From Macrosoma leucophasiata (lineage: Eukaryota > Arthropoda > Insecta > Lepidoptera > Hedylidae): DNA of 64,000 nt. A program made the translations under genes and the position numbers. The stretch is taken from NCBI GenBank assembly GCA_036365455.1, contig JAWQUS010000008.1, positions 16,289,501 through 16,353,500 of the forward strand, written 5' to 3'. Shown here in pieces: positions 1 through 9,363 of this stretch. How positions within the stretch are numbered: position 1 is the first letter of the stretch; each line of letters begins with the position of its first letter. The notes beneath the pieces were generated by a model that saw nothing but the letters and a program-made list of their open reading frames with translations, was not told the origin of the DNA and searched no databases.

Positions 1-1369
1 TCACATTCATTAAAATTGAAAAATCTATTTATACTTTAATTGCTATGACAATGACACGTAATAACGACGGCAAATAGGTAGGTAAACAAAAATAATAATT
101 CACATTTTTTTTGTGTTTATTTTATTTCATTAAATTATCTTATTGAACCACCAGTGAACTTATCTTAACTTATCTAGACAAATATCTAATTCATTTGAAA
201 TAGTCTTGTAGGTTGTGTAAGATATCAAAAATCATAGATTGTACGACCCAGGCATAATTTTGCACTGAATTAAACAGCAGACTTATACATTTACATTTAC
301 GGGATCCTTATGAACACCCGAATTTACTAGAAACCCCCGGGGCTAAAGCGCCTAAGGGGCTAGAAGATCCTGACGTCACAGTACCCAAGTATCGACAGCT
401 ATTAAACATTTTGGTAATAACAATAATGTTGTTGTAAATACTGCGTTTTTTTAGCTCTTTGCTAAAAACTGTTATAATCTATGCAAATGGAAGATGTTAA
501 TTATTGGCTTCATATTTTTTTATAGCAGTTAGAATTCCGGATCGCAAAACCAAAACCGAAACCTTTAGGTATAGAATCACTCGTAGGTACGTCTGTCTTT
601 CTATCTATTTACCAAAAGTAATGGATCTATTATGTTGAAATATAGTTCACGTATGTTAACCAGTGACTTAAATATGGACGTGTAACGGTAATAAATAAAA
701 TTTTAACTTTTAGAAAAATAAAAAATTACAAAATATCTTAGAAACCTATAATAAAATACGAAAATCAGTTTTTTTTAGCTTAACTTATTAATAGTTTAGA
801 GGAAAGCCCTTAACAAGTTTTTACGGTATTCAAGGAAACACAAGAAATTTCGTAAAAGTAGGTTCGGATCTCTTTTCATGCGATCCCGACTCGCACTTGA
901 CCGATATTTGTAAATTTCCAACTCATTCCAGACACTTGCGGACCTATTTTTGTATGATTTATGCTCTTACTCCAATCCAATTTTCATTCGGATAATCCAA
1001 AAAAATAATAATCACAGACCTTGTCAACTACACAGTAGAAAATTGGATAAAATATGGCGACCGTTAACAGTTCGCGGATCATAATACCTTCGACGCGAAA
1101 AAAGTTTTAGCTGTGCTGTTTTGTTTTTTGTTTGCCGAGCGTGGTTAATAAGATAAATTTGTCTCAGCAATTACCGCGGCCTTGGCTTTGAAACAATGTC
1201 TCTTAGCCGACTGTTTTGTTGGCGTGATGTTGACGCCCGACTGGTTTTATTTACCAGATGTAATTCGTAAAGACGGCAGTTGAAGCAGTCACGATATTGA
1301 TGTGATTTGAAAGACGAAACTAGAGGGTCCAATTGGAAAACAAAGACGATATTGCGTCGAAACCCTATA
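1..1369. other. AT-rich sequence without recognisable gene
   Basis: No convincing coding sequence, RNA gene or full repeat is visible. A short block near 861-905 (GACTCGCACTTGACCG) matches the end of the GGTTCCGTA repeat described at 12-13.3 kb, so it is a remnant of that family. A small open frame from 1333 runs into the pogo-like MITE and is not supported. Confidence 0.5.
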
Positions 1370-1669
1370 CAGTAATACCTCGATTTACGCTACCCCGTTT
1401 AACGCGAATTCCGAGTTACGCGGTTTTTTATATTCACCGCGAATATTGGTTTCCGCACTACGCTTTGTCAGTGGACGGTTTACGAGAAGTTCATATGTCC
1501 TCATTCGTCGTTTTTTACTTACATGTCATCTAAAAGAGTAAAAAAAGTTGTAATTTGAGCCTGATAACATGCAAAGTTGAACTCCGACTTACGCGAATTC
1601 GACTTACACTACTACCGCTTGGTCGCTATCCTAATGTATGACCTATCGCATAAATCCGGGATATTACTG
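1370..1669. mobile_element. pogo-like MITE, complete
   Basis: The element starts CAGTAATACCTCGATTTACG and ends in GGGATATTACTG. A TA dinucleotide lies immediately outside each end (1368-1369 and 1670-1671), as expected for a Tc1/mariner/pogo insertion. The CAGT(A)ATACCTCG terminus resembles pogo/Tigger inverted repeats (family knowledge). A shorter copy in reverse orientation lies at 27862-28078. It shares the blocks GTAAGTCGAATTCGCGTAAG and GCGATAGG. No transposase is encoded, so this is a non-autonomous copy. Confidence 0.75.
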
Positions 1670-1839
1670 TACTTACTTTGAATGTCTTAAACTCTAAAAT
1701 ACAGTTCATGAAACATAATACCTTCAACAGATATCAACACATGTTAATTGATAAAATAGCAAATGGGTTTCATAATTAAATTACGGGAATAAACCTACTG
1801 CGAACTCTGTGAAGTGATTTTTTTTTATGTAATGGTAGT

Positions 1840-1976
1840 GGCAAACAAGCATGCAGTTCACATTGATGTTAAGTGATCACTGTAGCCTATAGACACCCAC
1901 ACAAAGACCAAGGTCAATATGCAGATGCGTTATTGGGGAATAACGCATCTGCATATTGACCTTGTGCTGGAAATTA
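1840..1976 (-). repeat. Metulj-like SINE fragment, broken by a palindrome
   Basis: In reverse orientation this matches the 3' half of the SINE seen full length at 24063, 26779 and 57499 (GCAGTTCACATTGATGTTAA, then TAGACACCCACACAAAGACC). The middle segment present in other copies (CCACTCCTGAGGCCTAAGG...) is missing and is replaced by an inverted copy of the preceding 26 bases. The consensus then resumes at TGCTGGAAATTAC. Confidence 0.75.
1909..1964. repeat. Perfect 26-bp palindrome, 4-nt loop
   Basis: The left arm 1909-1934 and right arm 1939-1964 are exact reverse complements around a GGGG loop. It lies inside a SINE copy whose sister copies have no such palindrome, so it arose after insertion (or is an artefact). 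Confidence 0.9.
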
Positions 1977-2204
1977 CTAAATTTATTTGTTATTTTTTAT
2001 AACCTTACCGATTTATAACAACGTGCAAGTACTTTTCCTTTCTTAGATGAATATGAAGTTACAAGGCACAAATTAAGTAAACGGAATGAATTTAATTACC
2101 TATGTGTTTTTTTATGAAATAAATGGTCCCTTTATTCCACATCCAACAAGAACGATAATTAGGTAATCAATTCTGATGCTAAATTACTTTGCTATAGGTT
2201 AGCA

Positions 2205-2250
2205 GAAAAATGTGCACTGCTGGACCAAAGCCTTCCTTAATAAGGGGCAT
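2205..2250 (-). repeat. LINE 3'-tail remnant
   Basis: CACTGCTGGACCAAAGCCTT is the reverse complement of the GCCTTTGTCCAGCAGTGGAC motif that ends RTE-type LINEs elsewhere in the window (for example 21170-21210). Only the tail is recognisable. Confidence 0.55.
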
Positions 2251-3177
2251 AATTATGCCATAATCGCCACGCTTAGCATGCGCTTAATGCGCATGTGCGC
2301 TTTGTTGGCGGTCGCAGTGGCGGTTATTTTATCGCAGGATGCTGCTGCCCATCTTTAGTTATTGCACTAACTACCCCGGTATCGGTTGACTCACTGCACT
2401 AGTGGAAGAATTATTTTCCAATAGAAGATCATTCTTCCGCTTGTGGCCGGCGGGGTCATCAAATCCCGACGCCAGCATAGGTACATAAAATAAAAGCGAT
2501 AGGTTATTTACTTCATTCAATCACAAAATCTCTGAAATTACAAATGCTAGAAGTTGAAATTTTGCATAGGAATTCCCTTTAAGTCGTACCTCCTAGGTGC
2601 TACGACATTTAATATACAATTTTGCCGCTGTAATTGCTCGTTTTTGCAGGATAAGCTAAAATTAGTTGCAACATTTGAACATTCTCTAATGATGTCATAA
2701 CTTTAACTTAGCTTAGCTGGTTAAAGTTAAATTTAACCTCAATTATCTGTCAGATCAGGAAGGTATCCGTCAACCCTGATAACTTTGTCAATGTTAAAAA
2801 TACGCTGTCTAACTAAAATACCTGTCAAGTCACTATGTTATGCGTTGCACCGAAGCGATGCGTCAAAGTCAATGGTATTGTTAAGACAAAAACCATAACT
2901 TTAAAAAAACTTTTTAATAAAAAATTAAACCGACTAAAATAAATGAAACTGAAAAGCAAATAATAAAATTTTGAGTCGGCGCATTTATATGGGAACAACA
3001 AAAGGTACCAATTCCCTTTCCACTAAAAAAAAATTATCAAAATCGGACTACGCAGTAAAAAGTTATGCGTGGTCACCATGTGGTCACGCATAATACAATA
3101 TATACGCGTCGACTTTAGAACCTCCTCCGTTTTTTCGTCGGTTAATAAATATTTTGGTGCAACCAAACCTAAGAGTA
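2251..3177. other. No recognisable gene
   Basis: AT-rich sequence with no supported gene. The block near 2925-3060 (AAACCGACT..., GGTACC, ATCAAAATCGGACTACG) looks like a degraded interspersed repeat that I cannot classify. A short imperfect hairpin sits at about 3063-3092 (TTATGCGTG/CACGCATAA). Confidence 0.4.
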
Positions 3178-3496
3178 GAGTAGTGGTCATGCTTAAAGCG
3201 GTCCTATCTACGCTTGTGGTGTATATGGCGAGGTGATATATGGCGTACTGTGTTACGTTACAAAACATTATTACTTACAATGTAAGTGAATCTGCGAAGC
3301 ACAGGTGGTGGTAAGAAGGTAGGTATATATACATTTTCAATTTTATATCGTGTTCAGATCCTAAACACCGTTGAATGGAAAATTTATGACCCGCCAATTT
3401 TCAAGGTGTCCTATCAATCTAGTGAACAGCATCTCATGTTATTCAATCGTGGAAATATACCGATAATCAACAATATTATACGAATACGGCCCAAAC
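3178..3496 (+). repeat. Duplicated segment, copy 1
   Basis: This segment matches 4120-4402 in the same orientation. Shared blocks include TAGTGGTCATGCT, GTTGAATGGAAAAT, TTTTCAAGGTGTCCTATCAA, CTCATGTTATTCAATCGTGG and ATAATCAACAATATTATACG. Substitutions and small indels show the duplication is not recent. Open frames in both copies are not conserved beyond the DNA similarity. Confidence 0.75.
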
Positions 3497-3584
3497 TCAA
3501 CCATAAAAATACCGACTTCAAAAGCGTGGTAGTCCCAACACTAAAACACAAAATATAACAAAAAAATACAGGTTTGATCCAAAA

Positions 3585-3998
3585 AGCAATGCACGTGACA
3601 GCGTCAAAATTTTTACAAGCGCGCATCGTCCCGCGGCTGGTGTAGATCGGAGCGATCTACTCGGTTAAGCGATACGGGCACGGTCGGGTGTGTGATGGAT
3701 GACCGATAGTGGCAAAATAAAATGCGCGTTTCCGTGCTTTGGAGGGCACGTTAAGCCGTCGGTCCTGGTTGCTATCGATACGTAGCAGTCGTTAAACCTT
3801 GTCGGAGGCATTATGGGCGGTTTGAAAACATCCGACAGCGGGTTGGCCACTAACCCTTATGGAGATAACCAACCAGCATTGGAGCAGCGTGGTGGAGTAA
3901 GCTCCAGGCCTCCTCCCGAAAAGGGGAGAGACTCGTGCCCAGCACTGGGACGTAAAAAGGGTTGCCATTATTATTATTATTATATTTAGAAGTTAGGC
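3585..3998 (+). repeat. SINE/LINE-tail repeat, family C, with (ATT)n tail
   Basis: The block runs from CCGCGGCTGGTGTAG, through GATCGGAGCGATCTACTCGG and TTAAGCCGTCGGTCC, to GACTCGTGCCCAGCACTGGG and an ATT microsatellite. A minus-strand copy lies at 19378-19690. The GACTCGTGCCCAGCA(G)TGGGACGT end followed by trinucleotide repeats resembles lepidopteran non-LTR retrotransposon 3' ends (recalled, not searched). It sits between the two copies of the 3.2/4.1-kb duplication. No coding capacity is seen. Confidence 0.65.
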
Positions 3999-4119
3999 CG
4001 TGGATCTTTATACTATACTTTATGAAGAGTACTACGTATAATAGGTACAATTGAAAAATAAACCGTTATTTAATCATCCATTTACTAAGGAAGGCTTGAG
4101 GCTACACAAACAGTAAGAA

Positions 4120-4402
4120 CGGAATAGTGGTCATGCTAAAAGCGACCCTATCTACGTTTGGACATTGATATATGGCGTTCACTAAACATTTTTACAATAT
4201 AAAGTGAAACTGCGAATAACAGGTGTGGGTAGGTACATATATTTTGAATTTTATAACGTGTTCAGGTACCAAACACTGTTGAATGGAAAATGTATGACCT
4301 GCCAGTTTTCAAGGTGTCCTATCAATCTAGCATCTCATGTTATTCAATCGTGGAAATATTCAGATAATCAACAATATTATACGAACACGGTACCCAACAA
4401 AG
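4120..4402 (+). repeat. Duplicated segment, copy 2
   Basis: Second copy of the 3178-3496 segment, about 940 bp downstream. It lacks about 10 bp (GAACAG region) and has scattered changes relative to copy 1. Confidence 0.75.
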
Positions 4403-4777
4403 TTATATTCAAAACATACGAGTAGGTACGTTATTTTCGTACCCACTATGCCGTCATGGAATTGATTTAAATTTTATTAAGCCTGTTTTGTTTGTACGAT
4501 ATTCTGCTAAGCTACTTTACATACTGCTATTGTTCAAATAGGAACTAAAAACCATCCAATTGCGAATCAGACTCAAGCCGTGAGATTTTCGTATTATTGA
4601 GAAATTGCCTTTGAAAAACTTCAATTTTGATATAAAAAAAAAGTTTAAAATTTTCGCTGTAATTTTTGTAAATTTTTAAAAGACCTCAGTCATAAAAAAT
4701 CCTTTACAACCTTCCTCAAATAACAAAATACATTAATGTTTTCGCTGGTTTTTGCCAGCTTCTCATATTGTAATAAA

Positions 4778-4941
4778 TATATTTCCGGATTTTCTCGCGT
4801 AGATAATGCTCCCAACTTTCTCTTTTACCCGACGCACGTCTCGGTCCGCTTTTCTAGCTGGCTACCGTCTGCTACCGTGGTCTCGGGTAGACTAGAGAGA
4901 AAGTTGGCAGTATTGTCTACGCGAGAAAATCGGAAAATATA
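4778..4941. mobile_element. Foldback MITE, about 45-bp inverted termini
   Basis: The left end contains CGGATTTTCTCGCGTAGA and the right end TCTACGCGAGAAAATCGG. Pairing continues through CCAACTTTCTCT/AGAGAAAGTTGG. Flanks are AT-rich, so the target duplication is ambiguous. The short unique centre has no coding potential. Confidence 0.7.
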
Positions 4942-5924
4942 AGTTCTTTAACGAAATACATTTGTAAAGCATGGAATGAGGGAAGGCGATTAATTATATT
5001 CTTAGCAATGTAGTGGAAGATCAGTTATGCTAATCGGATATTCAATCTGTTATTACTATCGGAAGACGCGTAGCTTAATTGTTTTCTATTGTAGTTCTAA
5101 TGCTGAATGAAGAAAATATAATAAATTATGATTACTATGCCTTTTACATGAATATATTACATAGCGTTCTAGTACCTACCTAGAGTACCTTAGGTACCTT
5201 TGAGCTTTAGAGCCTAGGTTTACCACCACATTCAGTGCCTTACCAAATGGCAGTTGCACAGCACTATCGTGTTGGATGGTATGTTTGGCTCTGTAATTTA
5301 TGTCACATAGGAAAAACAATTTAGACCCCAGTAGTGATAGACCCGTGGCAACGTATTTGGATTTTTTTCTGTGCCCTTCATTTATAATATAAAATAGTAA
5401 TAAATTTGGTCAGGAATGGTAACTGAAAAGCGAAACTATTCGTAAACTAGTTCGTTTGATATTTTAGAACATCATATTTGAAACTCAGTAGGTGTTCTGT
5501 GAACAGTTCATTTGTATGTCTCAGTAGTCTAGTGTTGATAGGCCATTAGTGCTACGCTGAGGTCCTGGATCTCCGGGTAGGGGGTAAAAGATTTTGGGAC
5601 TCTTTCGTTTTTGGGAAGTTTCCTAGTATCATCATCCCGAAGAATAACTCGCACTCGTAGTATCAATTGCACAATGCGTAATTCAATGCATTTTTACCCG
5701 ACTGCAACAAAAGGAGGGTTATTAATTAATATTGATAGTTTAAGTATCTTTGACAACCCTTTATTTTATATGGATTTTTCATTGTCAATTTGTGTATCTA
5801 GAGAGGCTCATCACGCTTACGCGGCGCCGATCTAACTATGGTTTGTTGTGAAAAATAGTCTTAAATGTGAAATTCGGGTAGTGTAATGTACCTACTCTCT
5901 GGTAGTGATGTGGCAGCCAGGCAG
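4942..5924. other. Unannotated stretch with old repeat fragments
   Basis: No gene is seen. Fragments include a degraded Metulj-like SINE piece at about 5215-5320 (CAGCACTATCGTGTT, GGCTCTGTAATTTATG) and part of the tRNA-derived SINE at about 5555-5640 (CTCCGGGTAGGGGG, GGGAAGTTTCC). A TTTTTACCCGACTGCAACA block at 5690-5710 recurs at 34395. Confidence 0.45.
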
Positions 5925-6265
5925 CGCACACGCGCCGTGTTCTCCCCACTTTGTTGACAATACGTACCTGAACTACCACTAAGTTCTTATACCTGTTTGT
6001 CACTATTAGCTTTATTTGAGCTGATCGATAAACTAAACGCGGTAGATTGCGCGGCGAGCTCGCTACTGAATGCCTAGTGCGAGTTACATTCGAATTACTT
6101 CACCATCGTGTCAATCGCAATGGAATTATTAGTATTGTTATGTATCATTTCAACACGGTTAAAGCTGGTGTTGTGGGGTGCTGCGATTATTTCGCTTCGT
6201 AACCGAGTCGAACTAACGGCGTCCAAGAATCGCACCGCTTGAAACACGCTCGTAAATCGCTAGTG
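5925..6265 (+). promoter_or_regulatory. CpG-richer patch, possible promoter/5' exon
   Basis: CpG-rich words (GCGCACACGCGCCG, GCGCGGCGAGCTCGC, CGTAACCGAGTCG) stand out against AT-rich surroundings, and no known repeat explains them. The patch ends in a short ORF (6120-6242) with a favourable ATGG context. In insects this can mark a 5'UTR or first exon, but no TATA box or defined start site can be fixed by eye. A diverged unique repeat is an alternative. Confidence 0.3.
6120..6242 (+). CDS. Short hydrophobic ORF, speculative
   Basis: A 40-codon frame begins MELLVLLCIISTRLKLVLWG and closes with TGA at 6240-6242. The N-terminus is hydrophobic with interspersed basic residues, resembling a signal anchor or signal peptide. 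The start lies in CGCAATGG, a reasonable context, inside the CpG-richer patch. No family is recognised. It could be the first coding exon of a secreted or membrane protein, cut short here because the true splice donor lies within it, or it could be chance. A separate dispersed repeat starts just 3' at 6271. Confidence 0.2.
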   Translation: MELLVLLCIISTRLKLVLWGAAIISLRNRVELTASKNRTA

Positions 6266-6270
6266 TTTGG

Positions 6271-6541
6271 TTTTGGCGGGAACCTTGAAAGAAGCGTGTG
6301 GTGCTCTTATTTTATATCATTTCCTTAGTGTATTTTTGAGTTATATTAAATAAAGTTGGTGGTATTTTGTTTGATATAGGCTTATTACAGTGACCGTGTA
6401 TAGTGAAATAGAATAACAGTGCGAAAACACGGCTTTTCAGTTTGCCTCCAAAACTTCATTTATTATTACTTATACGAAATATCATTTTACTTGATACTCG
6501 CAATATGCGTAATAGCGATGCCATTATACTAAAAAAAAAAT
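6271..6541 (+). repeat. Unclassified dispersed repeat R3, copy 1
   Basis: The copy starts TTTTGGCGGGAACCTTGAAA, contains GTGTGGTGCTCTTATTTTAT and AATAAAGTTGG, and ends ATGCGTAATAGCGATGCCAT followed by an A-run. Copies lie at 9120-9363 and, split, at 51758-51955 plus 52931-53000. The terminal A-run suggests a retroposed non-LTR element. The AATAAAG...TTATTACA block could instead be an LTR. No coding capacity is seen. Confidence 0.65.
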
Positions 6542-6994
6542 CTCTATTGCAATATCAAGTCACTGTGTACGTCCATAACCAACATTGAGCATGGTCAAAT
6601 TTATAACGCGTACATAAATATTTTTCGTACATAAATGTGCAATAAGATTACCTCGTTTATATTATTAACATGTTTTACACATTTAAGAGATAAAACCAAA
6701 GTGTAACGCAAGATGCTATTAGTAATTCTGGTAATAATTCTGTGCTACATAATCCTGTCTAACAACCACATCGGTGCTACGGTTTATCTAATTTAAGCCC
6801 AGTTCATGGTCGACATAGAGGCTAAATGTGCTACCAAGTTATTAGCTTCCCCTTTAATAAGGATATATTTACATGTAGGTATAATGAATATACAGGGTAA
6901 TTTGAGCGAAACGTCGTTAGGGTAACAAAACGAATTTCCAGAGCCAACTAATTATATGTTTTTATTAATATGCTTATAACTTTTATAAGAAACT

Positions 6995-7359
6995 AGCTGT
7001 TGTCCGCGGCTTTGCCCACGTGGATGTCGTTTTATAAATTATAGTATATGTTCTTTCTCAAAGTCAACTCTATCTCTGTACCAAATTTTATTAAAATCGG
7101 TTAAAATAATAAAACAACAATACGAATATTAAAAATACGTCCTTCATCATACCCATTTCATGACAATCGGTTGAACGGGGCTGGAGTTGCTACTCTGCAG
7201 CGCCACCTGGTGGAGAGTGGCATCAATGAGCATATTATACAAACGTTCTCCGTAGAAAAATACAAACATATACCAATTTTCATAATATACGGTTTAGTAG
7301 TTTTTGAGCTCATCGATGACATACAGACAAACATTCAAATTTTTATATATATATAGAAG
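6995..7359 (-). mobile_element. Non-autonomous Helitron
   Basis: Read on the minus strand it starts TCTATATATATAAAAATTTG and ends GGGCAAAGCCGCGGACAACAGCTAG (first 20 shown as GGGCAAAGCCGCGG), followed by T, the Helitron CTAG|T terminus. The interior CATGAAATGGGTATGATG and the TACAGAGATAG words are typical of lepidopteran copies. It carries a CTCF-like word (7199-7213). No Rep/helicase ORF is present. Confidence 0.7.
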
Positions 7360-9040
7360 ATCTCATCTCGACCACGTGCACATGGTTACGTTTTGATGGT
7401 TGTCACAATTACGGTAAAACAGTAGGTAAGTATAATACGTTTGTTTCCTTGTAGCTTCGATGGTCTGTGTAATTGTAAAATTTTCCTTCTTCCTCCATTA
7501 AATGTAATCATTTCCATTTTCTTGTCTTACTTACATAGAAATCTATAAACTTATGTGTACAGTTCAACAGCGACCGCAATTGTTACAAGGTAAGGTTGTT
7601 ATGAATTCTGAGAAAGATTTTTTTGATATCGCCTCAATATTTCATGGTCGTTTGGCACATTACATATCGCTCCACAATCTACCATTGGTGGTTTATTTGT
7701 TTCAAATTCAGATGGTATTTAATACATAAATGACGTGTATAGTTTATGTATTTTTAAATAGTTTAATTGTTTTTAAAAGTTTCTGTATTCTTTGTTGATG
7801 GTCCTATAAAGATGGTGCTGCAGATTTCCTTTATTTAAAAAAAGATACGCTTGTACTCACATCTCTACAGCTCTACAAAAATACAAATGAAAGGAATGCT
7901 TTGTTCAACTCGAGTTTCCAATAATTGAAAAAAGAGAAGAGAAAACCCGTTTTTCAAGTAAGTTTTATAAGCAGATCGACTATGACTCGCAAATTAATAA
8001 AATTTACAAAAACACACGTTCATTTATAAAAGAATCAATTCTCCTAGCTCCTCAAAGCTCCTATCCAAAATTCAGACGATTCGGAAGTGAAGTAAGATAG
8101 TAGCGACATTTCTAAAAATTTTACTTTTAGAAATGTTGCTACTTCTCTATAGTTTGTATATTGGAGGCGGCAGCTTTGTAGGCCAAAATATGGCCAAAAA
8201 TGAGATTTGGTGAGGGTACCCAACAGGGTGCAAGGTGTCTCCCATATCTTAATTGGACGTGCTCGAGCAAATACAAAAATAGTATCATGAACTTCCCTAA
8301 TTAACTTCTTAAATGGCGCTTTGCACTTTTTGTAATGGGTAAAAAATGTTAAACTCGCGTCAGGACAGGTGACCCTGATCGCAAATACGTAAGTATGACC
8401 CTTGCGGAGAATTGCGTCCGCCTACTTTTTGGGGACCCAATGACAGCTGTCATTGTGGTGATGGTGGTGGTGGTACTACTAATACTAATACATGATATTG
8501 TTCATTAGGCGACGTATTATTCCAAAATTATTTTGTCTCCTTTTATAGCGCAAACTTATAGGCAACCAGCACTTTTCTGCAGCTCTCGTTCGATATCATT
8601 GCTGATACTTTGTGATTGTCATGTTGAATTCGCTGCAGTTCATTTAACGGCGTGTGCTTAAGATTCTATTCCGGATTCTAGTGAAATATTCCATTCCTAC
8701 AATGGACCACTACCAACGGTAAATAAAATACATGATTAAATATAACAAAATGGCTATTTAGGTAACTCTCAGCGTCTTCATGATAAAGTTTTTTACAGCC
8801 TGAGTCCCTAGAGTCTGAATGTCGTTTCATTGAGACTTTAGGTGAGGTTTAATGTTTGACTTTTTCAATTTAATCATTGGAAGCTCAAGTTGAGTAAGCA
8901 TAATAATATACTTTGGCAAGAGTTTACTGATAAAAAGTTTTTAAAATACTCGAACTTTACCGTTTAAGAATGGAATAATGTTCATTTAATAATTGACTAA
9001 GAACCTACTTCGGCTTTACACGATCTGGGACAGTTTGTTT
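7360..9040. other. No recognisable gene
   Basis: AT-rich sequence with no supported gene. It includes the hairpin at 8099-8143 and a short GGTGATGGTGGTGGTGGTAC run near 8458. The block 8345-8460 is somewhat GC-richer and unidentified. Confidence 0.4.
8099..8143. repeat. 19-bp hairpin, 7-nt loop, one mismatch
   Basis: AGTAGCGACATTTCTAAAA pairs with TTTTAGAAATGTTGCTACT around ATTTTAC. The single mismatch is a G-T pair in RNA. It resembles the other snap-back palindromes of the window and could also be read as a pre-miRNA-like stem, though it is short for one. Confidence 0.8.
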
Positions 9041-9044
9041 TGGC

Positions 9045-9105
9045 AATCCTTGTTTTTGTCCAGTAAAGGTTTTTCGGCTGAAATGAAGACGATGATCTCT
9101 TTCTT
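9045..9105 (+). repeat. LINE 3'-tail remnant
   Basis: TTTTGTCCAGTAAAGG followed by TTTCGGCTGAAATGAAGACG corresponds to the RTE-type LINE tail GCCTTTGTCCAGCAGTGGAC...TTTCGGCTGATGATGATG. Upstream coding sequence is absent. Confidence 0.6.
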
Positions 9106-9119
9106 ATCGACAACTTCAA

Positions 9120-9363
9120 ACTGGAGTTATGGCGGGAACCTTGAAAGAGACGTGTGGTGCTCTTATTTTATTTCAGATTCTTGGTGTATTTTTGAGTAAA
9201 GTAGCCATCCTTTTTTTCGAATTAGTGACTGTGACTCTGACTGACGGACTGATAATTAATTGTCTTGACTGATTTTTACGTTGCTTCTTACGAACACGTA
9301 ATATCGTCTTACTTGACACTGGAAATATGCGTAATAGCGATGCCATTACTAAAAAACTATTAC
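9120..9363 (+). repeat. Unclassified repeat R3, copy 2
   Basis: This copy shares GGCGGGAACCTTGAAAGA, GTGTGGTGCTCTTATTTTAT and the terminal TATGCGTAATAGCGATGCCA with copy 1. Its centre (GTAGCCATC, CTGACTGACGGACTGATAAT) matches copy 3 rather than copy 1, so copy 1 carries a central deletion or replacement. Confidence 0.65.

Noticed and set aside
3023..3268. 81-codon minus-strand ORF
   Set aside because: Overlaps the duplicated segment but is not conserved in the other copy.
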